Below, in pieces: positions 15,262 to 23,817 of a DNA stretch of 31,499 nucleotides; position 1 is the first letter of the stretch, and every line of letters begins with the position of its first letter. The DNA is from a virus: positions 1 to 31,499 of IMG/VR virus record IMGVR_UViG_3300042471_000049; one strand, 5' to 3'. Below the pieces are notes generated by a model. That model ran no database searches. It worked only from the letters and a program-made list of their open reading frames with translations, and was not told where the DNA came from. Made by a program: the position numbers and the translations under genes.

Positions 15262-15954
15262 ATGGCAGCAGTAATTGGAAATAATGTAATGCTTTATTGG
15301 CATAGAACAGATGTAGAACCAGAGGTTGACGTAGCTTTTGCGTGTAGTACAAGTTGTACGTTTAATGTAAACATTGACCAAAAAGAGGTAACAAGCCAAA
15401 CAAGTGCTTGGTTTAGAGAATATAAAAACGATGTGGCTACTTGGAATGTAACCTGTGATGGGTTAATTACTTTAAGTGGTTTTTCATATTTGTTTATGCT
15501 TGAAAAGCAGTTAGCAAGAGAGCCAATAGAGATTAAGTTTGTTGTTGATAATGGAGTTGATGGATTGGTTATTATTAACGGAACTTGTAATATATCAAGT
15601 TTAGCAATAAACGCACCCCAAAAGGATGTGGCTACATATAACATAAGTTTACAAGGTAGCGGAGTATATGGAATAACAGGAACAACTGTTGACCCAGAAG
15701 GAGTTATCATAGTTGGTTCAAACCCTGTTAAAACAAAAGGTTACACGGCAATAGGAGGGGAAACATCAATTACATTTATTGACACAATAGGTTATTCTTG
15801 TCTTTACGTTTCAAGAGGTGGTGTGGATGCACAAAACATTTTAACAACAGGAACTGCAACAGGTGATGATGTTAAGTTTGTAAGTGCGACAGGGGTATTG
15901 ACTTTTGGTAGAGTTTTGGTAGCAGGGGAATATATTAGAGCATTATTTCAATAA
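15262..15954 (+). CDS. second tail-tube-fold protein with C-terminal domain
   Basis: Residues 1-150 read like a TP901-1-type tail tube subunit: NIDQKEVTSQTSAWFREYKN, then VATWNVTCDGL, and later CNISSLAINAPQKDVATYNI. Residues about 155-230 form an added beta-rich domain (TSITFIDTIGYSCLYVSRGG, then TGVLTFGRVL). It lies after the tail hub and before the fibres, unlike the canonical tube gene at 10630. It may be a tip ring, a decorated tube subunit or a collar for the fibres. Fold is inferred from motifs by eye. Confidence 0.6.
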   Translation: MAAVIGNNVMLYWHRTDVEPEVDVAFACSTSCTFNVNIDQKEVTSQTSAWFREYKNDVATWNVTCDGLITLSGFSYLFMLEKQLAREPIEIKFVVDNGVDGLVIINGTCNISSLAINAPQKDVATYNISLQGSGVYGITGTTVDPEGVIIVGSNPVKTKGYTAIGGETSITFIDTIGYSCLYVSRGGVDAQNILTTGTATGDDVKFVSATGVLTFGRVLVAGEYIRALFQ

Positions 15955-15960
15955 AATATT

Positions 15961-17694
15961 ATGAGTCAAATTCAAGTAACTGGCGAAGCAAAAATAAGAA
16001 CATTAACTGGTGCATTAACTGCAACTGCTGGGGTTGTTACTTCAGTTCCTTTAGGTGATGCAAATGGGGTAGCTACTTTAGGAGCTGATGGAAAAGTACC
16101 ATCTGCTCAATTACCAACTTTAGGTTCTTCATATAAGGGAACTTGGAATGCTGCTACTAATACACCTTACATTGTAGATGGTGTTGGTACGGCAGGGGAT
16201 TATTATTTAGTTAGTACAGGTGGTACTTGGAATGGTATAGTATTCGTTGTAGGTAACACAGTAATTTATTCAGGAAGTATTTGGCAAAGAGCTGGTGGTG
16301 GAACTGGGACAGTAACTTCGGTTGGTCTTTCTGCTCCTGCTGCTTTTTCTATTACAGGTTCACCAATTACAGGTGCAGGTACTTTAGCAATAGCTGGTGC
16401 AGGTACTGCTAATGATTATATAAAAGGGGATGGCACTTTAGGTGTATTTAGTAGTGCAGCAGTCGCTTCAATAACTGGAGGAGCATCTACCATAGCTACA
16501 AGCAATTTAGATACATCAAAGGCTTTAAATTCTAACTCAAGTGGTAAGGTTGTAGCTAATATAACAACAGCTACTGAATTAGCTTATTTAAGCGGTGTAA
16601 CTTCTAACGTACAAACACAATTAGATGCAAAAGGTCCTTCTTATACTTTAGGAAGTGTTAGCTCATCGCCTACAAGCGTATTGGTTATTACTGGTTCAGG
16701 TGCGCCTGTTAATGGCTCATTGACTTTTACTGTTAACTTAGCTTCAGGTAGTCAAAATGGATATCTTTCTTCTACTGATTGGACAACCTTTAATAATAAA
16801 CAAAATGCTTTAGGATTTACTCCTTATAATGCAACAAACCCTGATGGTTTTATTAATTCAAGTGGTACTGCGGCTGCAGTTTCAAGAACAGTTTCAGGTA
16901 CAAATACTGCTGAATTAGTTAGAGGCAATATGGCTGACAATGACCAATTTAGAATATTAATAGGCGGTACAGGTACAAATTCAGGTTATGTAGAAATAGC
17001 AACTGCAGATGATGGTACAGAGCCTATTTATGTAAGACAATATACAGGTGTATTTAGTTCAATTACAAGAACTGCTACACTTTTGGATAGTTCAGGTAAC
17101 ACATCATTTCCTAATAATTTAAGTGCTGCAAACTTTAGTGGGTCATCAAGTGGAACAAACACAGGAGACCAAACTTTAGCAGGTTTAGGTGGGCAACCGC
17201 AATTAAATGGAACAGGATTTGTAAAGGCTTCAGGTACTTCAATAAGCTATGATAATAGCACTTATTTAACTACATCATCTGCTGCAAGTACTTATTTGAC
17301 TATATCAAATGCTGCAAGTACTTATTTCCCTTTTAGTGGTGGAACTATTACTGGAGCAACTAATATAAATGGTTTATTGAGAAATTATAATGTTTATAAT
17401 ACTCAAACATCAAGTTATACTTTAGTATTAGCTGATGCAAGTAAGATTGTAGAAATGAACGTAGGTAGTGCTAATACAGTTACAGTACCTACTAATTCAA
17501 GCGTTGCTTTTCCTATTGGAACTGAGATTACTGTAATGCAATACGGAGCAGGTAATACTACAATAGTAGCTGCAAGTGGTGTAACATTTAGAAGCAAAGA
17601 TTTTAGTACACGAATTGGCGACCAATACACAGGTGCTACTTTAATCAAAAGAGATACAAATGAATGGTATTTAATCGGTAATATTCAACCATAA
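15961..17694 (+). CDS. tail fibre protein, 577 residues
   Basis: The sequence is Gly/Ser/Thr/Ala-rich with fibre hallmarks: GVATLGADGKVPSAQLPTLG (about 37-56), which precedes tail-fibre domains in many phages, then GTWNAATNTPY, TSVGLSAPAAFSITGSPITG, YLSSTDWTTFNNKQNALGFT and a C-terminal TITGATNINGLLRNYNVYN region. It probably forms a trimeric fibre attached to the tip. A module of about 48 residues is shared with the larger fibre at 18509. Its TAA overlaps the next ATG at 17694. Confidence 0.7.
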   Translation: MSQIQVTGEAKIRTLTGALTATAGVVTSVPLGDANGVATLGADGKVPSAQLPTLGSSYKGTWNAATNTPYIVDGVGTAGDYYLVSTGGTWNGIVFVVGNTVIYSGSIWQRAGGGTGTVTSVGLSAPAAFSITGSPITGAGTLAIAGAGTANDYIKGDGTLGVFSSAAVASITGGASTIATSNLDTSKALNSNSSGKVVANITTATELAYLSGVTSNVQTQLDAKGPSYTLGSVSSSPTSVLVITGSGAPVNGSLTFTVNLASGSQNGYLSSTDWTTFNNKQNALGFTPYNATNPDGFINSSGTAAAVSRTVSGTNTAELVRGNMADNDQFRILIGGTGTNSGYVEIATADDGTEPIYVRQYTGVFSSITRTATLLDSSGNTSFPNNLSAANFSGSSSGTNTGDQTLAGLGGQPQLNGTGFVKASGTSISYDNSTYLTTSSAASTYLTISNAASTYFPFSGGTITGATNINGLLRNYNVYNTQTSSYTLVLADASKIVEMNVGSANTVTVPTNSSVAFPIGTEITVMQYGAGNTTIVAASGVTFRSKDFSTRIGDQYTGATLIKRDTNEWYLIGNIQP

Positions 17695-18080
17695 TGAAGT
17701 TAGTAAAACAAGGAATAATAATGTCAGCTAATGCAGGTACACCAACTTACATTGAAATTGTCAACTCCTCTTTGGATATTGAAATAGCAAATGTATATAT
17801 TGGTGCGACTTTAATGCAGGTTTGGAGTGGTATATTACCTAATACAACAGGTAATGGAACTACTTTAAAAGTACCTTTAGGTGTAACTATTCCTAATTAT
17901 TACGATATGACTATTTACTATGGTGCATCGTCAACAGGTCAAAGAATAACATTTACAGATAGTACATCAACAGTATATTGTCAAGATACAAATGTTGGGA
18001 ATAATACAATGGTGTTTTATGGTGTTTATGTAGATAATACGACTTATTGTATAATATCGGCTGAAGATGGAACTTGTTAA
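17694..18080 (+). CDS. small tail-associated beta protein
   Basis: A 128-residue protein rich in T, I, Y and N with alternating hydrophobic strands, coupled to the fibre gene by a one-base TAATG overlap. There are no cysteine clusters or catalytic motifs. Position between fibre and baseplate-like genes suggests a fibre tip, adaptor or virion decoration. Not recognised as a specific family. Confidence 0.55.
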   Translation: MKLVKQGIIMSANAGTPTYIEIVNSSLDIEIANVYIGATLMQVWSGILPNTTGNGTTLKVPLGVTIPNYYDMTIYYGASSTGQRITFTDSTSTVYCQDTNVGNNTMVFYGVYVDNTTYCIISAEDGTC

Positions 18081-18107
18081 AATAAGATTAAATTAATAGA
18101 AACGAAT

Positions 18108-18128
18108 AATTAAGTAAATTTGTAAAAA
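18108..18128 (+). promoter_or_regulatory. late-type promoter box TAAATTTG
   Basis: The box TAAATTTG (18115-18122) lies in a 21-base segment that differs from 8734-8754 at one base. The next ATG is at 18138. It would give the adhesion genes their own transcript. Confidence 0.55.
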
Positions 18129-18137
18129 TTATATAAA

Positions 18138-18509
18138 ATGTCTTGCTCTCAATCAAATGCTGACTTTAAACCAGCAAATTACAATATACAGATATGGAGA
18201 AATGATACTTGGAGTCAAGTATTTTTATTGACTGCAAATGAAGTGCCTATTAGTTTAGTAGGTGCTGAGGTTGAGATTCAAGTGCGTAAGAAGCCTAACA
18301 GTACAACTGCTGAGTTAACTTTAACTGAAGGTGCAGGTGGAGGTATTACTGTCGGTGGAGTTGATAACAATCAGATTACACTTAATAAACAAGTAGATAT
18401 TGCTGCTGGAAGCTATGTTTATGATATGGCTATTTTGTTCCCTAATGGCAACGAAAAGACCTATATCTGGGGTAACTTTATTGTTTACGAAGACATAACT
18501 AAATTATAA
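18138..18509 (+). CDS. baseplate/fibre adaptor protein (BppU-like N-domain)
   Basis: The 123 residues form a compact beta protein: NIQIWRNDTWSQVFLLTANE at the start, then EVEIQVRKKPNSTTAELTLT and a closing GNEKTYIWGNFIVYEDIT. This layout (an Ig-like fold describing polymer-like strands) is seen in baseplate upper proteins that attach receptor-binding proteins. Its stop overlaps the large fibre start by one base, which supports a physical adaptor role. The family match is by layout only. Confidence 0.55.
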   Translation: MSCSQSNADFKPANYNIQIWRNDTWSQVFLLTANEVPISLVGAEVEIQVRKKPNSTTAELTLTEGAGGGITVGGVDNNQITLNKQVDIAAGSYVYDMAILFPNGNEKTYIWGNFIVYEDITKL

Positions 18510-21500
18510 TGAGTACAGAGATAACCATAAATCAAGACATAGTAGAAATAAATGTAACTGAAGAAGTAGTTGTAATAGAAGCTCCATCAGGGGCTTATCC
18601 TTTGCCTACAGGGGTTTACTCTGTATTCGGTAGGACAGGTAACGTAGTGGCTCAAGAAGGCGATTATACCTTAACTCAATTAGGGGATGTAACTATTACA
18701 AGTCCATCAACTGGTCAAGTATTAAAATACAATGGCACTACATGGGTAAATGGGACTGATACAGACACAGGATTAACTTCGGTAGGATTATCTATGCCAA
18801 GTGCTTTTAGTGTCGCTAATAGCCCTTTAACGGCTAATGGAACGCTATCGGTAACAGGAGCAGGTACAACGGCTCAATATGTAAGAGGTGATGGTACTTT
18901 AGCTACTTTCCCAACGATTGCTCAAGAAGCACAAAGGTTAATTACAGAGGTTTATAATAGCACAGGTGCTACATTAACAAAAGGTACAGTAGTTTATATC
19001 AATGGTGGTCAAGGTAACTTGCCAACTGTTACTAAAGCAATAGCTACTGGTGATGCTACATCTGCTCAAACTTATGGAGTTGTTCAATCGGATATTACTA
19101 ATATGAACAATGGTTTTGTAGTTGCAATGGGTTCTTTAACAAACTTAGATACTCAAATATATCCAGTAGGAACTCAACTTTATTTAAGTGCTACAACTGC
19201 AGGTGCTTGGACATCAGTTAAGCAATATGCACCTAATCACTTGGTTTATGTGGGTATAGTTGTTAGAAGCCATCCAACTCAAGGTGTGGTTGAAATTAGA
19301 ATACAAAACGGATACGAATTAGATGAGTTACACGATGTATCTGCTCAAAGTCCTACTAACGGAGATATTTTACAATATGTAGCTGCTACTGATTTATGGA
19401 CTAAAGCTGCTGGTACTACAACTAATATTGCTGAAGGTACAAACCTTTATTTTACGGATGCAAGGGCAAGAGCAGCTATTAGCTTAACCACAACAGGCAC
19501 AAGCGGTGCAGCGACTTATAGTGGTGGCACTTTAAACATACCACAATATCAAGGGGTTTTAACTAACCCTGTAACAGGTACAGGTACAACGAACACTTTA
19601 CCAAAGTTTACAGGTACAAGTGCAATAGGTAATAGTAATATTACGGATGATGGTTCTTTGATTACTTTAGGTTCTAATAGTGTTGTAAGTGGTAATGTTA
19701 CAATTCCAAACGCATCATATTATCGGTCATTGACAAGCACAGCAACGACTGTGCGTATGTTAGGAATTAACTCAGGAAATGTTGCTTATGTAGGAGCAAT
19801 TGATGCAGGACCTGTATCTACTATTTTTAACGCATCTTCTACATCGTTAACGGCTTCTTTTTATACATCAGGAACTGAAAAATTAACTATAAATTCAATT
19901 GGTTCAGTTGGAATAGGTACAACAAGTTTGACAGGAATAACTTTAAACATTGCAAAGAATTTAACAGGTGCAACTGCAAGTACACAAGTATTTGCCCAAC
20001 CTATAATACAATCGGATGTAACAGGAACTGCTATTATTTATAATGCATTCCCATCAACACAAGCTGCTGCATTTACAATAAATAACCTTTATTATTATCA
20101 AGCAAATCAAAGCACAATTGGTGCTGCAAGTGCGATTAATACTCAAGTAGGATTTAGGGTAGCATCATCATTAACAGGTGCTACAAATAACTTTGCATTT
20201 AGAAGTGAATTAGCTGCTGCAACAAATGTTTGGAATTTATATATGAATGGAACTGCTGCTAACTATTTAGCAGGTGCATTATTAGTTGGAACTACAACTG
20301 ATGCAGGGTTTTTATTTAGGGTAAATAATGGTACATCAAGATTTAATGGTGCTGCTTTTGCTTTACCATCTTCTAGTGGTACAACACAAACAGGATTAAT
20401 TCAAAGAATAGGCAATAGCAATTCCCTTGTAAATATAGATATGGGTGGTAATGATTCAGGTGGTATGTGGTTGCAGGTTGCTAATTCAGGCAATTTAGCT
20501 GCTACTTATCCTTTAATGCTTAACCCAATTAGTGGTCAAGTATTAATCAATACATCTACAACATCTGCTTTTGCTTTAGATGTTAATGGTACTGCAAGGG
20601 TTAGTGGTCAATTAACTGCTAATAGCTTTGTTCCTACATCAAGCACAATACCTACTAATGGAATGTATTTAAGTGGTACAAACACACTTGGATTCGCTAC
20701 TAATGGTACACTTGATATGGTGCTTGATGCTAATGGTGCTTTAGGAATTGGTACTACATCTTTGACAAATGGCATATTAAGAATTGGTAGAAATATTACT
20801 GGCTCATCAAGTTTTAACGCAGTTGATGTGTTTTCAACTGTTCAATCCGATGTTGTAACATCTTATTCATATAGAAGTGTTCCTGCAACTCAAGCTGCAA
20901 CTTTTTCTACTGACTTAATAGGATTTTTTGCAAGTCAAGGAACAATAGGTGCAGGAAGTACAATCACATCACATACAGGTGTTTTTATTAATAACTTAAA
21001 TGCAGGTTCTGTATATGGAGTTAGGGTATTAAGTAGTAATAGTGGAAGTTCAACTGCACAAGCATTTAGAGGGGATTTAGCAGCAGGAACTAACGTATGG
21101 AACTTATTTATGAACGGAACTGCTAATAACTACATAGCAGGTTCATTGGGTATAGGTACTACAAGTTTAGCAAATTCAAGTTTAAGAGTATCAAGAAATG
21201 GAACAGGTGGAACTGCATATTTAGCTATTGATAATCAGACAATTTTTCAATCGGATGTTACCGCAACTGCAGTTGGATATAATACATTTATAGGAACACA
21301 AGCAACAACTTTTACGCTGAATGCTTTAAATCATTACAGAGCAACACAAGGCACATTTGGTGCTGGTTCAACAATAACAAATCAATTTGGATTTCTTGTT
21401 GATTCAACTTTAATTGGTGCAACTAATAACTATGGATTCTACGGAAATATACCTGCTGCTACGAATAGATGGAATTTATATATGAATGGTACTGCTAACA

Positions 21501-22327
21501 ATTACTTAGCAGGTTCATTGGCGATAGGAACAACAACAATAACAGGATATAATATAAACATTTTTAAATCACTTACAGGTGCTACTACATCACTTGGTGT
21601 GATGAATTCAGGAACAGTTCAATCTGATGTTACATTAAATGCTCAATATTATAGTACTTTTTCAAGTACACAAGCCACTACCTTTACATTATCAAATTTA
21701 GTTCATTATAGGGCACATCAAGGTACATTTGGTGTTGGTTCTACTGTAACAAACCAATACGGATTTATTGTAGAATCTTCTTTAATAGGTGCTACTAATA
21801 ACTACGGATTCTTTGGAAACATAGCAAGTGGCACTAACAGATGGAACTTATATATGGCAGGAACGGCTGCTAACTTTATGGCAGGGAACTTAAATATAGG
21901 TGCAACTACATCATACGTGGCAACTAAATTAGTTGTAAGCGGAAGTGCTGCTAATGGAGCAATAGTTAGTGAAGATACTGCATCAACAGGTTCGTTTATA
22001 AGAATACTCGCTGATACATCAAATGGTAATTTAATTAATTATAGAACTGGAACTGCATTAAGATTTGCAACATCAAATAATGATTTTAGTAGCTTTGCCG
22101 AAGCAGCAAGATTTAATTCTTCAGGTTCTTTTGGAATAGGCACAGGTGCATCAATTAACGCTTCAGCAAGATTACAAGTTGATTCAACTACTCAAGGTTT
22201 CTTACCTCCAAGAATGACTACTACTCAAAAGTTAGCTATTGGTACACCTGCGGCAGGTCTTATGGTTTACGACACAACTTTAAATCAAATGTCATATTAC
22301 AATGGCACAACTTGGATAAACTTTTAA
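18509..22327 (+). CDS. giant tail fibre/receptor-binding protein, 1272 residues, internal repeats
   Basis: The N-terminal part holds YSVFGRTGNVVAQEGDYTLT, a motif common at the start of phage fibres, then TSVGLSMPSAFSVANSPLTA (shared with the 577-residue fibre). Residues 468-591 and 746-1128 contain four copies of a 124-residue unit, each with QSDV near the middle and NxWNLYMxGTAxNYxAG at the end. The C-terminus (QGFLPPRMTTTQKLAI, LMVYDTTLNQMSYYNGTTW) is the standard Bacteroidetes fibre/adhesin end. It most likely carries host specificity. No reverse transcriptase or template repeat of a diversity-generating system was found. Confidence 0.75.
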   Translation: MSTEITINQDIVEINVTEEVVVIEAPSGAYPLPTGVYSVFGRTGNVVAQEGDYTLTQLGDVTITSPSTGQVLKYNGTTWVNGTDTDTGLTSVGLSMPSAFSVANSPLTANGTLSVTGAGTTAQYVRGDGTLATFPTIAQEAQRLITEVYNSTGATLTKGTVVYINGGQGNLPTVTKAIATGDATSAQTYGVVQSDITNMNNGFVVAMGSLTNLDTQIYPVGTQLYLSATTAGAWTSVKQYAPNHLVYVGIVVRSHPTQGVVEIRIQNGYELDELHDVSAQSPTNGDILQYVAATDLWTKAAGTTTNIAEGTNLYFTDARARAAISLTTTGTSGAATYSGGTLNIPQYQGVLTNPVTGTGTTNTLPKFTGTSAIGNSNITDDGSLITLGSNSVVSGNVTIPNASYYRSLTSTATTVRMLGINSGNVAYVGAIDAGPVSTIFNASSTSLTASFYTSGTEKLTINSIGSVGIGTTSLTGITLNIAKNLTGATASTQVFAQPIIQSDVTGTAIIYNAFPSTQAAAFTINNLYYYQANQSTIGAASAINTQVGFRVASSLTGATNNFAFRSELAAATNVWNLYMNGTAANYLAGALLVGTTTDAGFLFRVNNGTSRFNGAAFALPSSSGTTQTGLIQRIGNSNSLVNIDMGGNDSGGMWLQVANSGNLAATYPLMLNPISGQVLINTSTTSAFALDVNGTARVSGQLTANSFVPTSSTIPTNGMYLSGTNTLGFATNGTLDMVLDANGALGIGTTSLTNGILRIGRNITGSSSFNAVDVFSTVQSDVVTSYSYRSVPATQAATFSTDLIGFFASQGTIGAGSTITSHTGVFINNLNAGSVYGVRVLSSNSGSSTAQAFRGDLAAGTNVWNLFMNGTANNYIAGSLGIGTTSLANSSLRVSRNGTGGTAYLAIDNQTIFQSDVTATAVGYNTFIGTQATTFTLNALNHYRATQGTFGAGSTITNQFGFLVDSTLIGATNNYGFYGNIPAATNRWNLYMNGTANNYLAGSLAIGTTTITGYNINIFKSLTGATTSLGVMNSGTVQSDVTLNAQYYSTFSSTQATTFTLSNLVHYRAHQGTFGVGSTVTNQYGFIVESSLIGATNNYGFFGNIASGTNRWNLYMAGTAANFMAGNLNIGATTSYVATKLVVSGSAANGAIVSEDTASTGSFIRILADTSNGNLINYRTGTALRFATSNNDFSSFAEAARFNSSGSFGIGTGASINASARLQVDSTTQGFLPPRMTTTQKLAIGTPAAGLMVYDTTLNQMSYYNGTTWINF
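19910..20281 (+). repeat. fibre repeat copy 1 (124 codons)
   Basis: Begins with GIGTTSLTGITLNIAKNLTG and ends with NYLAGAL; exactly 372 bases to the equivalent next residue. The unit is separated from copy 2 by a unique region of about 460 bases. Confidence 0.7.
20744..21148 (+). repeat. fibre repeat copy 2 (135 codons)
   Basis: Begins GIGTTSLTNGILRIGRNITG and ends NYIAGSL. It is 33 bases longer than the others owing to an 11-residue insertion near SVYGVRVLSSNSGSSTAQAF, and is the most divergent copy. Confidence 0.65.
21149..21520 (+). repeat. fibre repeat copy 3 (124 codons)
   Basis: Begins GIGTTSLANSSLRVSRNGTG, contains TQATTFTLNALNHYRATQGT and ends NYLAGSL. It directly abuts copies 2 and 4. 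Confidence 0.7.
21521..21892 (+). repeat. fibre repeat copy 4 (124 codons)
   Basis: Begins AIGTTTITGYNINIFKSLTG, contains TQATTFTLSNLVHYRAHQGT and ends NFMAGNL. Copies 3 and 4 are the closest pair at the protein level, pointing to the most recent duplication or exchange. Confidence 0.7.
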
Positions 22328-22338
22328 AATAATATAAA

Positions 22339-22653
22339 ATGTCAAATTTTCAATGGGTAATCCCACAAGGTGCAATGCTAACAGAATTAGCAATCGACAA
22401 TCTAACAGATGTAGTAGTACAAGTAAACGCTTATAGACAAATTAGCGATGAAACTACATCAACACAAATCCCTGTATGCGTAGGTTTAGCAGTTCCAACA
22501 GAAGGGTTCATTCCTTATGCTGACCTAACACAAGAAATCGTAGAAGGTTGGTTAAACGCAGGTACAGATGTAGCAGCTTTAGATGCTGAACTTGCTATCC
22601 AATTAGATAACATTATTAATCCTAAGACAGTAGTATTGCCGAATCCATTTTAG
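22339..22653 (+). CDS. tail fibre-associated protein (DUF7936-like, tentative)
   Basis: The 104-residue protein (FQWVIPQGAMLTELAIDNLT, VVQVNAYRQ, then IPYADLTQEIVEGWLNAG and ending KTVVLPNPF) resembles short proteins that follow tail fibre genes in many phages. The ITEEIVxGWL-like middle and the proline-rich end recur in that group. It may help fold or attach the fibre, or be a minor structural part. Start is 12 bases after the large fibre stop. Confidence 0.55.
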   Translation: MSNFQWVIPQGAMLTELAIDNLTDVVVQVNAYRQISDETTSTQIPVCVGLAVPTEGFIPYADLTQEIVEGWLNAGTDVAALDAELAIQLDNIINPKTVVLPNPF

Positions 22654-22664
22654 TAGTATATTTG
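22636..22664 (+). promoter_or_regulatory. promoter TTG-N18-TATATTTG for the lysis region
   Basis: TTG at 22636-22638 and TATATTTG at 22657-22664 with an 18-base spacer match the Flavobacterium promoter pattern. It overlaps the end of the preceding gene and lies 17 bases before the first lysis-region ATG at 22682. Confidence 0.6.
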
Positions 22665-22681
22665 TATATAAAATTAAAACT

Positions 22682-22825
22682 ATGCTACAACTATCAGAAA
22701 CTCAAGTGAAAGAATTAGAAGCGTTTATACAAACGATTCCAACAGCTTACGGACTTCCTTTATTGCAGTTCTTAGGTAAAATTGCACAAGAGCAAAATCC
22801 ACCACAAGAAACAAAAGAAGACTAA
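22682..22825 (+). CDS. 47-residue acidic microprotein
   Basis: The product starts MLQLSETQVKELEAFIQTIP and continues TAYGLPLLQFLGKIAQEQNP with an acidic PQETKED end: one or two short amphipathic helices. A good promoter lies 17 bases upstream, and its TAA overlaps the next ATG by one base (TAATG at 22823-22827). It opens the lysis-region operon. Function unknown. Confidence 0.6.
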   Translation: MLQLSETQVKELEAFIQTIPTAYGLPLLQFLGKIAQEQNPPQETKED

Positions 22826-22998
22826 TGGTACATAATAGCAATCAATCGGACTTATTAACTATTCTTAGCGGTACAACCGCATTTATTGGTGTTGTAAATG
22901 TTCAACCAGTAGTTAGTCTTATAGCGAGTTTGATTGCTATTATTTCAGGTTTATTTGCCATTCGTTATTACATCAAGGCTGCTAAAAGATTTAAGTAA
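22825..22998 (+). CDS. 57-residue small membrane protein, holin candidate
   Basis: Two hydrophobic stretches (about residues 10-27 and 29-46, the latter SLIASLIAIISGLFAIRYYI) are followed by a basic end (KAAKRFK), the profile of small two-helix holins. It is linked by one-base TAATG overlaps on both sides. Several other membrane proteins lie in this block, so which one triggers lysis cannot be told from sequence. Confidence 0.6.
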   Translation: MVHNSNQSDLLTILSGTTAFIGVVNVQPVVSLIASLIAIISGLFAIRYYIKAAKRFK

Positions 22999-23546
22999 TG
23001 TACAAGAATATAGTAATAGCGATATTGGTTATTATTGTATTTCTTTTCATAAAGGATAAATCTGATTACATAGGTCAACCATCGGTTATCATAGATACCG
23101 ACACAGTTTACCAACAGAAAACTTTTACTAAGTACATCAAAGGGAAATCAATCCCTTTTGTCGTTTTAGACACAACCTACCTTATTGATGAGGTTCACGA
23201 TACAATTACAATAGTTAAGGATTATAACCAAGTAAAAGTTTATTCCGATACTATGCGCATAGATTCTATTGGATACGCATACATACAAGACACTATCAGT
23301 CAAAACAAGATTCAAGGCAGAGGTTTTAGTGCCAATTTTAACCTACCAACGATAACAATTACCAAAGTAATTACTCCAAAGCCTAAAAGCGAGGTTTATT
23401 TAGGTGTTTTAGGCGATTTAAGGGCATTTGACAATAAAGTAGGCTTAGGGCTTGGTCTTGGGTTTAAAACGGCTAAAAACGGCTTATTTACAATAAACGC
23501 AACTACAAATCATTATTCATTGGGTTATTATAAAAAATTATTCTAA
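22998..23546 (+). CDS. membrane-anchored protein, DUF6808-like, spanin-type candidate
   Basis: The N-terminus is one transmembrane helix (IVIAILVIIVFLFIKD, residues 5-20), followed by a periplasmic region with repeated strands carrying DT pairs (IDTDTVYQQ, VLDTTYLIDEVHDTITI) and a C-terminal beta region ending YSLGYYKKLF, which ends in an aromatic as outer-membrane beta proteins often do. Related-looking proteins occur in lysis regions of Bacteroidetes phages. It may bridge inner and outer membranes like a spanin, which is an inference from topology and position. Confidence 0.5.
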   Translation: MYKNIVIAILVIIVFLFIKDKSDYIGQPSVIIDTDTVYQQKTFTKYIKGKSIPFVVLDTTYLIDEVHDTITIVKDYNQVKVYSDTMRIDSIGYAYIQDTISQNKIQGRGFSANFNLPTITITKVITPKPKSEVYLGVLGDLRAFDNKVGLGLGLGFKTAKNGLFTINATTNHYSLGYYKKLF

Positions 23547-23547
23547 A

Positions 23548-23817
23548 ATGGCATTACCTGTTGATTTTAAAACATTCGCAAAGAATCCTGTTGTAGCTAC
23601 TTTATTCATCGTTCTATGTGGAATATCTGCATTGTATATTGATGTACGTTCTACCTTTAAAGACCAGATTACAAGCCAAGCGGTTAAGGTGCAAAAATTA
23701 GATGAAAAGGTTGACATAATGCAAGTAGCTTTAAGGAGATGCGATTCATCTTTGGCATCTGCAACGGCTAAGTTAAGCACATTAGAAAGTTTAGGTAAAA
23801 TACAATCTATTAAGTAA
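23548..23817 (+). CDS. inner-membrane coiled-coil protein (i-spanin candidate)
   Basis: An 89-residue protein with one N-terminal membrane helix (VVATLFIVLCGISALYI, residues 15-31) and a C-terminal coiled coil (VKVQKLDEKVDIMQVALRRC, then SLASATAKLSTLESL). This is the topology of Rz-like inner-membrane spanins. It starts one base after the upstream stop and overlaps the next gene by one base. The next product is secreted, which fits a two-component spanin pair. Confidence 0.5.
   Translation: MALPVDFKTFAKNPVVATLFIVLCGISALYIDVRSTFKDQITSQAVKVQKLDEKVDIMQVALRRCDSSLASATAKLSTLESLGKIQSIK

Noticed and set aside
18509-22327. Diversity-generating retroelement acting on the large fibre
   Set aside because: No reverse transcriptase gene and no template/variable repeat pair were seen; the repeats are ordinary tandem protein repeats.
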